Source: Ignavibacteriaceae bacterium
Lineage (GTDB): Bacteria > Bacteroidota > Ignavibacteria > Ignavibacteriales > Ignavibacteriaceae
DNA: 16,173 nucleotides
Assembly: GCA_025449775.1 (NCBI GenBank)
Contig: JANWIS010000049.1
Span: 1 to 16,173, forward strand
Direction of reading: 5' to 3'
Position 1 is the stretch's first letter, and each line of letters begins with the position of its first letter. Shown piece by piece: positions 7,637-15,288 of the stretch. Made by a program: the position numbers and the translations under genes. The notes beneath the pieces were generated by a model that ran no database searches, was not told the origin of the DNA, and saw nothing but the letters and a program-made list of their open reading frames with translations.

Positions 7637-8653
7637 TTATTGTTCAATTTCGAAAATATTAACCTTTAAACCTTCAGTGCAATTTGTGCACATCGAAACA
7701 CCTTTTCTATTTGAAAGTATCTTATTTCTGAATTGGGAATATTTTTCTGAACTCCATATATCTTTGAAGGATTTCCCATTGATTTTTCCAATCTCGTTCA
7801 GTGCATCTTTATCAAAACAGCAAGGGACAACTCTTCCATCCCAAGTAATAACTGATGTTCTCCATAAAGCAAAACAATGATTGCCAATTTTGTTTTTCAT
7901 TGAAAAAGATTCATTCTCAACAACATATCTTTTGTATTTCTTATTTTGAGGTAAAAACTTAACTGCATTTTCATATGAAGATATTTGCATCGTTTTAAAA
8001 ACAACTTTATCAACTCCAACTTCTTTGCAATACTTTCTTACTTCATCAATCTGATGTTCATTTTGTTTCATCACGATAAATTGAAACTCAATAAAAGGTT
8101 TTTTCAGCTTTCTTTCTTTTTTTCTTCTGATAAGAGATCTTAATCCTTCATCGGCTTGTTTAAATGTTCCGCCAATCCGATAAGTCTGATAACTTTCTTC
8201 ATCAAGTCCGTCAACAGAAAAAATCAGCTTATCAGGTGCATTGTCAAGAATCAAATCAACATTGTTTTCATTAACAAAGTGTCCGTTTGTGCTGATGGCG
8301 ATATAAATATTGTGCGACTGTGCATAGCTAATCATCCTTGGAAGCTGCTTATTAATGTATGGTTCACCCTGGAAAAAAAGCTGGATATAAAATGCGGTTC
8401 CTTTAATTTCATCAATTAGTTTTTTAAAATCATCAAACTTTAATAAACCTAAAGGACGAGTTAATGTGCCAAGTCCTGATGGACATTCAGGACACTGAAG
8501 GTTGCAATGATTTGTTGGTTCAATTGAGTATGATACAGGCATTCCCCATACAACAGATTTACCTAAAAATCTGGAAACGTAAAAAGAGCTGATAATCTTA
8601 AGTGCATTACCGGCTCTTTGCAGTGTTAAATGGTTAAGAAAATTAATTTCCAA
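7637..8653 (-). CDS. Radical SAM protein with SPASM domain
   Basis: A 338-residue 4Fe-4S enzyme of the radical SAM superfamily. The cluster-binding motif is CNLQCPEC (C50, C54, C57), preceded by SIEPTNH. FFQGEPYI (93-100) and STNGHFVNE (121-129) are the usual SAM-binding strand elements. The C-terminus is a SPASM domain with auxiliary-cluster cysteines C260, C278, C279, C322 and C325, including the WDGRVVPCCFD block. SPASM proteins commonly modify peptides or do difficult C-H chemistry; the substrate here is unknown and no precursor peptide was seen nearby. The start is a TTG at 8653; no upstream ATG exists, and the region before the cysteine motif (LTLQRAGNALKI onward) looks like real family sequence. 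It is the first gene of the unit and diverges from bshC across 139 bases. The conserved pairing with a flippase-like protein and GT2 suggests glycolipid or surface glycan synthesis (inference). Confidence 0.9.
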   Translation of the reverse strand: MEINFLNHLTLQRAGNALKIISSFYVSRFLGKSVVWGMPVSYSIEPTNHCNLQCPECPSGLGTLTRPLGLLKFDDFKKLIDEIKGTAFYIQLFFQGEPYINKQLPRMISYAQSHNIYIAISTNGHFVNENNVDLILDNAPDKLIFSVDGLDEESYQTYRIGGTFKQADEGLRSLIRRKKERKLKKPFIEFQFIVMKQNEHQIDEVRKYCKEVGVDKVVFKTMQISSYENAVKFLPQNKKYKRYVVENESFSMKNKIGNHCFALWRTSVITWDGRVVPCCFDKDALNEIGKINGKSFKDIWSSEKYSQFRNKILSNRKGVSMCTNCTEGLKVNIFEIEQ

Positions 8654-8722
8654 GAGTTAAAACGAAATTGTTAATCACAGAATTAAAAATAGGCAAATGG
8701 TTTATAACCTGAAAGATTTCAC

Positions 8723-8755
8723 TTTTTAAAATAGTCATTAAAAGCAGTATCTTTC
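8723..8755 (+). promoter_or_regulatory. Weak candidate Bacteroidota-type promoter for bshC
   Basis: In the divergent gap, TATCTTTC (8748-8755) resembles the Bacteroidota -7 element TAnnTTTG with one mismatch, and a T-run (8723-8727) sits 20 bases upstream where TTTG is expected. It is about 40 bases before the bshC start. Match quality is low in this AT-rich region. Confidence 0.2.
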
Positions 8756-8783
8756 GAAAAATAATCTCGCCAAATCATTTACC

Positions 8784-8790
8784 GAGGAGG
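8784..8790 (+). promoter_or_regulatory. Strong but closely spaced ribosome binding site of bshC
   Basis: GAGGAGG ends only two bases before the ATG at 8793. The site is strong but the spacing is tighter than the usual 5-9 bases. No in-frame ATG a few codons downstream offers a better start, so 8793 is retained. Confidence 0.6.
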
Positions 8791-8792
8791 AA

Positions 8793-10418
8793 ATGTATAT
8801 TAATTTTAGTGATATACCAGGACATCAAAACCTTTTCCTGGATTATTTATATGAGTTTGAAAATGTTTCTGACTTTTATGCCAATGATTTCCGCAATAAA
8901 GAAAATTTTATTAAAATATTTAAGAACATTTCAGAGAACAGACAAAATTTATCTCCCGATATTAGTTCAATTCTGACAAAACAATATTCGCAGTTCAAAC
9001 CATCCGACCTTACCTTGAAGAACATAAAAAAACTTTCGGATAAAAAAACTCTGGCAGTTGTTACAGGTCAACAGCTGGGAATATTTGGCGGACCACTTTA
9101 TACTTTTTATAAAATTTTTACAACTATCAAGCTAACCCGGTCTTTGTCGGAAAGATATGATGACTACAATTTTGTTCCCGTTTTCTGGCTTGAAGCTGAT
9201 GATCATGATTTCAATGAAGTAAGATCAATTAAAATTATTGATGATGGAAATTCACTTATTAATATCGGCTACAAAGAAGAGATTGAGGAAGATGAGTCAA
9301 AACAGAGTGTCGGCTTTATCAGGTTTGATGATTCATTAAATGAATTTTATAAGAAGGTAAGCAACAGTTTAAAAGAAACTGAATTTAAATCTCAGCTTCT
9401 CGATCATCTTAAATCACAATACTCTGGTGGAATTACTTTTAAACAAGCATTCAGCCAGCTTATCTTTTCTTACTTTGATGAATATGGGTTGGTAATATTG
9501 GATCCTCAGGATATAGAAATAAAAAAATTGTTAAAGCCCGTCTTCAAAAAAGAAATTACTGATTTCAGGATACACACAGAAAAACTGGTTCACGTAAGTG
9601 CAACTTTGGAAGAACTATATCATGCTCAGGTAAAAGTTAAACCCGTAAACTTATTTTTAAGAATTGATGATGGAAGACATTCGATTGAACCTGTAGAAAA
9701 CGAATACAGGCTTAGAAGGAAAAGAAAAAGTTTTACACAGGAACAACTGTTGGAAATTCTTGAAAATGAACCTGAAAAATTCAGCCCGAATGTATTACTC
9801 AGACCTATCTGCCAGGATTATTTACTTCCAACTGCATTTTATGTCGGTGGTCCAAGTGAAATAGCATACTTTGCACAAATAAAACCATTGTATGAATTTT
9901 ACAATATCACATCTCCGATAATATATCCCAGATCATCAGTGACAATTTTAGAAAATGCGATATCAAATTCTCTAGAAAAATACTCAGTTGATGTAAAAGA
10001 CATTTTTATAGATGTGGAAGGTGTAAAGAAAAAAATAATTAATTCTGTAGATGAAAGTTCAATCGACGAACTGTTTGCTGGAATATCCAACCAGGTGGAG
10101 GAAGCATTTGATCAGTTAAAAGAAAAATTATTTTATCTCGATAAAACAATAGCCGATTCCAGCAACCGTTACAGAGATAAAATATTCAGCTCAATTAATG
10201 AGCTGAAATCAAAAGCTGAAAAAGCACAACAGAAAAAGTATGAAGTTACATTAAGACAAATTGATCGTGCAGCCGTAAACCTGTTCCCAAATTCAAATTT
10301 ACAGGAACGCGAAATCAATTTTATTTATTTTGTTAACAAATACGGTGATGAGTTCATTAAAAAATTATTTGATGAACTAGAGATCAATAAATTTGAACAC
10401 CAGGTTATTAAAATTTAA
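8793..10418 (+). CDS. bshC: Bacillithiol biosynthesis cysteine-adding enzyme BshC
   Basis: A 541-residue cytoplasmic protein of normal family length. BshC is assigned the last step of bacillithiol synthesis, adding cysteine to GlcN-malate made by BshA and BshB (established for the family). Signatures: VVTGQQLGIFGGPLYTFYK (89-107), VPVFWLEADDHDFNEV (128-143), a block in the second half reading LLRPICQDYLLPTAFY and GGPSEIAYFAQIKPLYE, and a long charged coiled-coil segment near the C-terminus (about 425-490), as in crystallised BshC. It is the only + strand gene in the window, with no bshA or bshB adjacent, which is common because these genes are often scattered. Its TAA shares the palindrome TTAA with the aroA stop, so the two genes converge with no terminator between them. 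The function call is strong; low-molecular-weight thiol use by this organism is inferred from it. Confidence 0.95.
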   Translation: MYINFSDIPGHQNLFLDYLYEFENVSDFYANDFRNKENFIKIFKNISENRQNLSPDISSILTKQYSQFKPSDLTLKNIKKLSDKKTLAVVTGQQLGIFGGPLYTFYKIFTTIKLTRSLSERYDDYNFVPVFWLEADDHDFNEVRSIKIIDDGNSLINIGYKEEIEEDESKQSVGFIRFDDSLNEFYKKVSNSLKETEFKSQLLDHLKSQYSGGITFKQAFSQLIFSYFDEYGLVILDPQDIEIKKLLKPVFKKEITDFRIHTEKLVHVSATLEELYHAQVKVKPVNLFLRIDDGRHSIEPVENEYRLRRKRKSFTQEQLLEILENEPEKFSPNVLLRPICQDYLLPTAFYVGGPSEIAYFAQIKPLYEFYNITSPIIYPRSSVTILENAISNSLEKYSVDVKDIFIDVEGVKKKIINSVDESSIDELFAGISNQVEEAFDQLKEKLFYLDKTIADSSNRYRDKIFSSINELKSKAEKAQQKKYEVTLRQIDRAAVNLFPNSNLQEREINFIYFVNKYGDEFIKKLFDELEINKFEHQVIKI

Positions 10419-11695
10419 TTGCTGATTGAAGCAACCTGAGTGATAAAATCAGGATTTGATATTCTGACCGACTCAAAACCATCAACTTTTCCACCTTTCT
10501 CAAGAAGCAATGAAAGAATCGCGAATGTCATTGCAACCCGATGATCTCCAAAACTTTGAAATGGTTTTCCTGAATATTTTATACCACCTGAAATCCTGAA
10601 TCCGTCTGAAAATTCTTCAACATCCAAACCAATAATTGAAAAGTTTGTTGCGAGTGATTTAATTCTATCTGATTCTTTCACTCGCAACTCAGATGCACTT
10701 TTTATTTCAAAAAATCCTTCACTAAAAATTCCAGCAACTGACAATATTGGAATTTCATCTATGATTAATGGTATAGATTCAGTATCTATTTTTACATTTG
10801 ACAGCTTGCTTGATTTAACTATCAAATCTCCATAAGGTTCATTGTTAGATTCGCCTTTTAAATCGACTTCAATATTTCCACCCATCTTCATTAGCAAATT
10901 CAAAGCTATTGTCCTAGTTGGATTTAGAGAAATATTTTTGATATTCAGTTCAGAGTTTTGAGTTAGCAGTGCAAGAACTACAAAGAACATTGCGGTCGAA
11001 ATATCGCCTGGAATAAAATATTCATTTGGAACAGGATAGTTTTTCTTTGAAACAGTTGAAATAATCTTATCATCATCATTCACCACTTTTAATCCTAATA
11101 AATTTTCGGTGTGGTTTCTTGATTGCTTTACTTCGATCACTGAAGATTCATCTTCTGAATGCAATCCTGCTAACAGAATGGAACTTTTAATTTGTGCACT
11201 CGGTACAGGCAAATTATATTTTATAGCAGATATTTTTTCTACCGGATAAATTTGTAATGGAAGTTTTTCATCATTTTCACCTTTGATGTTACAGCCCATT
11301 AACATAAGTGGTTCAATAATCCGCTTCATTGGTCTGGAAGAAAGAGATTTATCACCTTCAATAATTGATTCAAAGTTTTGTGCTGAAAGTATTCCTGCAA
11401 GAAGTCTTGCCGTGGTTCCTGAATTTCCAGCATTTAAAGATTTATTTGGCGGATAGTAACCTTTGAAACCTTTACCATAGACAAAAGCTGCATCAGATTT
11501 TTTTTCAACTTTTATTCCCAATGATTCAAGGCATTTAATAGTTGAATTTAGATCATCACTATTCGGAAGATTTGAAATGACTGATTTTCCATCAGCGAGT
11601 GATGAAATCAATAATGCACGATGAGCTATGGATTTATCGCCGGGAAGAGTTAATGTTCCGGAAACACGATTTATTTTAGAAAAAGTTTGAATCAC
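10415..11695 (-). CDS. aroA: 3-phosphoshikimate 1-carboxyvinyltransferase (EPSP synthase), class II type
   Basis: A 426-residue cytoplasmic enzyme joining shikimate-3-phosphate and PEP to EPSP, the sixth step to chorismate. Visible family motifs: GDKSIAHRA (19-27), NAGNSGTTARLLAG (88-101), RPMKRIIEPL (121-130), catalytic D313-E314 in IIDEIP, LRVKESDRI (337-345) and GDHRVAM (383-389). The four short motifs used to define class II enzymes are all present: GDKS, SAQIK (166-170), RNHTE (193-197) and NPTR (258-261). Class II members tend to be less glyphosate-sensitive (established for the class, untested here). The start is GTG at 11695, 16 bases after the trmH-type stop; there is no ribosome binding site, so it is probably the last gene of the ymdB-to-aroA operon. 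The stop overlaps that of bshC. Other aro genes are not in the window. Confidence 0.96.
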   Translation of the reverse strand: MIQTFSKINRVSGTLTLPGDKSIAHRALLISSLADGKSVISNLPNSDDLNSTIKCLESLGIKVEKKSDAAFVYGKGFKGYYPPNKSLNAGNSGTTARLLAGILSAQNFESIIEGDKSLSSRPMKRIIEPLMLMGCNIKGENDEKLPLQIYPVEKISAIKYNLPVPSAQIKSSILLAGLHSEDESSVIEVKQSRNHTENLLGLKVVNDDDKIISTVSKKNYPVPNEYFIPGDISTAMFFVVLALLTQNSELNIKNISLNPTRTIALNLLMKMGGNIEVDLKGESNNEPYGDLIVKSSKLSNVKIDTESIPLIIDEIPILSVAGIFSEGFFEIKSASELRVKESDRIKSLATNFSIIGLDVEEFSDGFRISGGIKYSGKPFQSFGDHRVAMTFAILSLLLEKGGKVDGFESVRISNPDFITQVASISN

Positions 11696-11711
11696 TTATC
11701 AACAGATAAAA

Positions 11712-12323
11712 TTATTTTTTTGCCCATTCATCGATTAGTTTTTTTAATTCCTTTAATGGCTGTTCACTTTTTACATATAAACCTTTTAAACTTCTCTGTC
11801 TTAATGCTTCGTAAATTGTAATTGCTGCGGAAACCGAAACATTGAGGCTCTGAACCATTCCAAACATCGGAATAAAAAATTTTTCATCCGCAAGTTCATC
11901 AGCTTCTTTTGTAATTCCCCTGTGCTCATTACCAAAAATGATAGCAGACTTTTTTGTAAAATCCAGTTTGTAAACATTTTTTGAATCCGGATCCAATGAA
12001 GAAGCATAAATCTTAAATTTTTCTTTTCTCAATTGATCATAGCATTCCTCAATGGATTTATATTTTGCTCTTTCAATCCATTTATAAGCAGATGCAGATG
12101 ATTTCTTTCCAATCTTTGGAAATTTTTCAACATTATAAACCAACGATACTTTCGGAACACCGGCAGCATCACAGGTTCTTAAAATTGCACTAACATTATG
12201 CGGATCGTGAATATTTTCCAAGACAACATGAAGCGAAGGCTGACGTTTGCTCAGAACCCATTTTATTTTTTCAATTCTTTTTTCAGTCCTGAAGTATATG
12301 TCAGACACTTTTATTAAAGACAA
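11712..12323 (-). CDS. TrmH-family (SPOUT) RNA 2'-O-methyltransferase
   Basis: A 203-residue SAM-dependent methyltransferase of the SpoU/TrmH class with the trefoil-knot motifs in order: NVSAILRTCDAAGV (43-56, catalytic Arg R49), IIFGNEHRGI (128-137) and IPMFGMVQSLNVSVSAA (151-167). The N-terminus (KRIEKIKWVLSKRQPSLHVVLE) closely follows that of TrmH, the tRNA Gm18 methylase, rather than RlmB, which carries a longer N-terminal domain; tRNA Gm18 is therefore the best guess. No ATG is available: the frame can open at TTG 12323 (overlapping the HicB-fold gene by 23 bases) or at GTG 12308 (overlap of 8). The shorter form fits the family length better, but neither has a ribosome binding site. Either overlap implies translational coupling. 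Confidence 0.9.
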   Translation of the reverse strand: MSLIKVSDIYFRTEKRIEKIKWVLSKRQPSLHVVLENIHDPHNVSAILRTCDAAGVPKVSLVYNVEKFPKIGKKSSASAYKWIERAKYKSIEECYDQLRKEKFKIYASSLDPDSKNVYKLDFTKKSAIIFGNEHRGITKEADELADEKFFIPMFGMVQSLNVSVSAAITIYEALRQRSLKGLYVKSEQPLKELKKLIDEWAKK

Positions 12324-12528
12324 GTTTATAGATTGAGTGGTTTTCTACTTTTCTTGCTTTATCAAGTTTAAACTTTTGTATATCAGTTTTGAGATAAAAT
12401 GATGCCATCTCCAGAATTTTTGAAAGGACTGTGTCTTCATCGGAAGCCCAGCTTTCACAACCATTCAGAGATGGAATTTCTGCAGTATAACCATCATTAG
12501 TTTTTGTGATGATGATATCAAGTACCAT
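12301..12528 (-). CDS. Orphan HicB-like (UPF0150) small protein
   Basis: A 75-residue protein matching the HicB antitoxin fold: an N-terminal strand, then DGYTAEIPSLNGCESWASDE (12-31, compare the family pattern GGY.A..P.L.GC.S.GDT.EEA), then a helix ILEMASFYLK (38-47). It lacks the C-terminal helix-turn-helix DNA-binding domain of full HicB, and no HicA-like toxin (short dsRBD-type protein with a GSHH motif) is encoded next to it. ATG at 12528, eight bases after the deoC stop, and overlapping the trmH-type gene. It sits inside a housekeeping operon, so a toxin-antitoxin role is doubtful; it may be a stand-alone UPF0150 protein. The fold call is moderately firm, the function unknown. Confidence 0.75.
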   Translation of the reverse strand: MVLDIIITKTNDGYTAEIPSLNGCESWASDEDTVLSKILEMASFYLKTDIQKFKLDKARKVENHSIYKLVFNKSV

Positions 12529-12536
12529 TTCAATTA

Positions 12537-13403
12537 TTAATAATTTGACTCTGTTTTTTCGCCTGCAACAATTTTAACACTTGCACTTGCACCAATTCTA
12601 TCAGCTCCTGAAGCAATCATTGCTTCAGCTTCTTCTTTAGATCTTATACCACCTGAAGCTTTAACTCCGATTGTGTTTCCAACTACATATTTCATCAATG
12701 CAACATCACCAACAGTTGCTCCTCCTTTACTAAAACCAGTGGAAGTTTTTACAAAATCAGCGCCAACTTTTTTACAGAGGATACAGGCTTTTACTTTTTC
12801 TTCATCACTCAGTAATGCTGTTTCAATAATTACTTTAACTAATGCACCGCTGCTTTTTACTTTCTGGACTACTTCGGTCATATCATTTTCAACATATTCA
12901 TAATCTCCTGCTTTTAATCTCCCAACATTTATTACCATATCAATTTCTGTTGCACCGTTTTTTAATGCCTGTTCTGTTTCAAACTTTTTTACTTCGGTTG
13001 TATTTGCGCCAAGAGGAAATCCAACAACAGTACAGACTCTTACATCGGTTCCTTTCAATAAAGATGAGCATAATGAAACATAGCCAGGATTAACACATAC
13101 AGATGCGAAATGAAATTTTCTCGCTTCTTCACAAAGTTCTTTTATTTCGTCCGGAGTTGCATCGGGCTTTAACATCGTGTGGTCAATTTTGGAAGCGATA
13201 TTTTTATCTTTTAAAGAGTTGCCAATGCCCTTTCCTGCAGCTATTCTTGATGCACCAACATCAACAATACTTTTCACAGTCTTCGGCTGAGTGATTACAT
13301 TTGTCTCCCAGCCTTTGCAGGAATCTCCGTAACAGTAAAAGTCTTTTAAAACTTTCTCAAGAAATTCAGGTGATACATCTTCATCTGGTTTTTTATGATC
13401 CAT
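12537..13403 (-). CDS. deoC: Deoxyribose-phosphate aldolase with N-terminal extension
   Basis: A 288-residue class I aldolase cleaving 2-deoxyribose-5-phosphate to glyceraldehyde-3-phosphate and acetaldehyde in deoxynucleoside catabolism. Motifs: KIDHTMLKP (72-80), [17 protein letters not shown] (123-139), EIDMVINVG (153-161, with D155), Schiff-base K219 in [14 protein letters not shown] and proton-relay K248 in [10 protein letters not shown] place the start at the ATG at 13403: GGAG lies six bases upstream, and it is one base after the folD stop. Two upstream in-frame ATGs (13415, 13433) would overlap folD and extend the protein by 4 or 10 residues. The first 65 or so residues are extra relative to the minimal DeoC of about 220 residues and include a cysteine pair, C24 and C29, of unknown role. 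It is part of the minus-strand operon. Confidence 0.95.
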   Translation of the reverse strand: MDHKKPDEDVSPEFLEKVLKDFYCYGDSCKGWETNVITQPKTVKSIVDVGASRIAAGKGIGNSLKDKNIASKIDHTMLKPDATPDEIKELCEEARKFHFASVCVNPGYVSLCSSLLKGTDVRVCTVVGFPLGANTTEVKKFETEQALKNGATEIDMVINVGRLKAGDYEYVENDMTEVVQKVKSSGALVKVIIETALLSDEEKVKACILCKKVGADFVKTSTGFSKGGATVGDVALMKYVVGNTIGVKASGGIRSKEEAEAMIASGADRIGASASVKIVAGEKTESNY

Positions 13404-13404
13404 T

Positions 13405-14283
13405 TTATTCTCCATATTTAATGTAACCTTCATAAGTATTTTTCAAAAGCATTGCTACAGTCATTGGTCCAACTCCACCTGGGACAGGAGTAATATAAGA
13501 AGATTTTTTTGCAACTTCATCAAAGTCAACATCACCAATCAGATAATATCCTTTCGTTGAAGATTTATCTTCCATACGATTTATTCCAACATCAATCACA
13601 ACAACTCCTTCTTTAACCATATTTCCTTTCACAAATTTTGGAGAACCGATTGCCGCAATTAATATATCTGCTTGCTTTGTAAAATAAGAAACATCAGGCG
13701 CAGCAGAATGGCAGACTGTTACTATTGAATTTGCAAATTCTTTTTTCTGAAGCATAATATTTGCGATCGGCTTTCCTACAATATTACTTCTCCCCAATAC
13801 AACAAGATGTTTTCCTTTAGTTTCAATTTTATATCTGATAAGCAGTTCCTGTATTCCGGCAGGCGTGCATGAACGAAAAGCCGGTTTACCAATCACAAGA
13901 TTTCCAACACTTACCGGATGAAATCCATCAACATCCTTTTTTGGAGTAACCGCTTCAATCACTTTATCTTCATCAATATGTTTCGGTAAAGGAAGCTGAA
14001 CAAGTATGCCGTGGAATTTTTTATTTTGATTGTACGATTCAATCAATTCAAGTAGTGATCCTTCTTTCATATCAGCCGGATGTCTTTCAGTAACTGCTCT
14101 CATTCCAACTTCTTCACAGGCTTTAGCTTTTCCTTTTACATAACTTTCTGAAGCCGGATTATCTCCAACAAGAATTGCAGCTAAACCCGGAACGTCCTTC
14201 CCGGATAATTTTATTTTATCTATTTCAGCCTTTAATTCTGATCTGATTTCCTGTGCTATTTTTTTACCGTCAATGATAATCAT
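13405..14283 (-). CDS. folD: Bifunctional methylenetetrahydrofolate dehydrogenase/cyclohydrolase
   Basis: A 292-residue cytoplasmic enzyme interconverting 5,10-methylene-THF, 5,10-methenyl-THF and 10-formyl-THF with NADP(H), feeding purine synthesis and one-carbon transfers. Motifs: [20 protein letters not shown] (39-58) with active-site Y48 and K52, GILVQLPLP (92-100) with Q96, VDGFHP with D119, the dinucleotide-binding GRSNIVGKP (164-172) and [12 protein letters not shown] (268-279). Length and motif order are standard for FolD. ATG at 14283, three bases after the methyltransferase stop (TAG), and closely followed by deoC. It supplies one-carbon units in an operon with two SAM-dependent methyltransferases, though SAM methyl groups come by a different folate branch, so the link may be accidental. 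Confidence 0.97.
   Translation of the reverse strand: MIIIDGKKIAQEIRSELKAEIDKIKLSGKDVPGLAAILVGDNPASESYVKGKAKACEEVGMRAVTERHPADMKEGSLLELIESYNQNKKFHGILVQLPLPKHIDEDKVIEAVTPKKDVDGFHPVSVGNLVIGKPAFRSCTPAGIQELLIRYKIETKGKHLVVLGRSNIVGKPIANIMLQKKEFANSIVTVCHSAAPDVSYFTKQADILIAAIGSPKFVKGNMVKEGVVVIDVGINRMEDKSSTKGYYLIGDVDFDEVAKKSSYITPVPGGVGPMTVAMLLKNTYEGYIKYGE
13410..13413 (-). promoter_or_regulatory. Ribosome binding site deciding the deoC start
   Basis: The minus strand reads GGAG-AATAAA-ATG, with the folD stop codon TAA lying between the GGAG and the ATG at 13403. This supports 13403 over the two upstream in-frame ATGs and gives a stop-start junction with one base between. Confidence 0.6.
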
Positions 14284-14286
14284 ATT

Positions 14287-15288
14287 CTAGCTTGTAACTT
14301 TTTCTTCCTGGATTTTGATTTCATATTTATCCGACAAATATTTTTTTATTTTTTTATCATTCAGAATTTCCTGATAAAAAGGATTAGAATTCTGCCAGCC
14401 GGTTAATTTTTTATTTCGAAATTGTTCGAGCCTTCTTATAGTTATTTCACAAAATACAGAGTCGATATCGATTGTTATACATCTCCGTTCAAGCTGTTCA
14501 CAAGCAAGCAATGTAGTTCCTGAATGAGAAAAGAAATCTATGACAAGATCATTTTTAGCACTGCTTGCATTTACAATCCGCTGAATCGAAGTTAAAGGTT
14601 TTTGTGCAAAACATCCGTTTACATTTTCTTCCATCCTGTAAAACACTTGCTGTATATCAACCCAAACATTTCCTGCACGAATAAATTCAGATTTACTTCG
14701 TTCGAAGTTATCTGTTTCTTTACCATTGACTGTTTTGTAGTAACCTTTAAGAATTTTTGGAATATCTGTGTAGTCAGCTTCCACGTAAAATTTTGGATTC
14801 CCTTTCGTATAAAAAAGAAGTTCCTGACGTATCGCCATCCAGTTTTTTTGTGTTCCGTAACCTCTCTGGTTTCTCACCGTAACAAAACTTTTAGATTCAA
14901 AACCGGAATCTTCCATCATCTGCATAAACTGTGGAAGCGGTTGAAAGTGTGAGTTCTGATCTGCACCAAGCCATACATATAAGGATGAATTCTCATCAAG
15001 CAGTTCATTAGTCAGCTTAATCCAAACTTTACACCAGCTAATAAATTTCTCGAGTTTCTTTTTTTCAAATGCGATGAAGTTATAAGGTGGATCGTGAATT
15101 GCGAGACTTGCTTTTCTTCCTTCAAATATTTTTTTTATTTGTTGATTATCTTCAACACCAAGGCAGGCAACTTTATGTTTTTTTTCAGGATCGTTCCAGG
15201 TTTCACCGGGTTTCAGCCGGCAGTATTCAAGCAAATAATTCCGGAGCTCATCATCAAGATCAATTCTTGGCAATGGAGCATTAATCAT
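14287..15288 (-). CDS. Solitary class-beta DNA methyltransferase (amino-methylating)
   Basis: A 333-residue SAM-dependent DNA methyltransferase. Catalytic motif IV DPPYN (66-70) is near the N-terminus; the motif VIII region RNQRGYGTQKNWMAIRQELL (139-158) follows, then a probable target-recognition region (about 160-225), motif X around FAQKPLTSIQRIV (227-239) and motif I DFFSHSGTTLLACEQ (251-265) near the C-terminus. The IV-VIII-TRD-X-I order defines class beta, whose members methylate adenine N6 or cytosine N4; DPPY favours adenine. Its ATG overlaps the ymdB-like stop as ATGA (15285-15288), so translation is coupled, and folD follows after three bases. No restriction endonuclease, specificity subunit or mobile gene lies nearby. 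It therefore resembles an orphan regulatory methylase in a housekeeping operon more than half of a restriction-modification system. The target site cannot be read from sequence. Confidence 0.85.
   Translation of the reverse strand: MINAPLPRIDLDDELRNYLLEYCRLKPGETWNDPEKKHKVACLGVEDNQQIKKIFEGRKASLAIHDPPYNFIAFEKKKLEKFISWCKVWIKLTNELLDENSSLYVWLGADQNSHFQPLPQFMQMMEDSGFESKSFVTVRNQRGYGTQKNWMAIRQELLFYTKGNPKFYVEADYTDIPKILKGYYKTVNGKETDNFERSKSEFIRAGNVWVDIQQVFYRMEENVNGCFAQKPLTSIQRIVNASSAKNDLVIDFFSHSGTTLLACEQLERRCITIDIDSVFCEITIRRLEQFRNKKLTGWQNSNPFYQEILNDKKIKKYLSDKYEIKIQEEKVTS

Noticed and set aside
12301..12528. HicBA toxin-antitoxin system
   Set aside because: Only the HicB-like half is present; neighbours on both sides are housekeeping genes and no HicA-sized frame with the expected features was found.
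12842..13294. Plus-strand frames of 83 and 63 codons opposite deoC
   Set aside because: They lie opposite the strongly conserved aldolase core and show no protein-like features.
14287..15288. Restriction-modification locus
   Set aside because: No endonuclease, specificity subunit or helicase gene is adjacent; both neighbours are core metabolic or regulatory genes.
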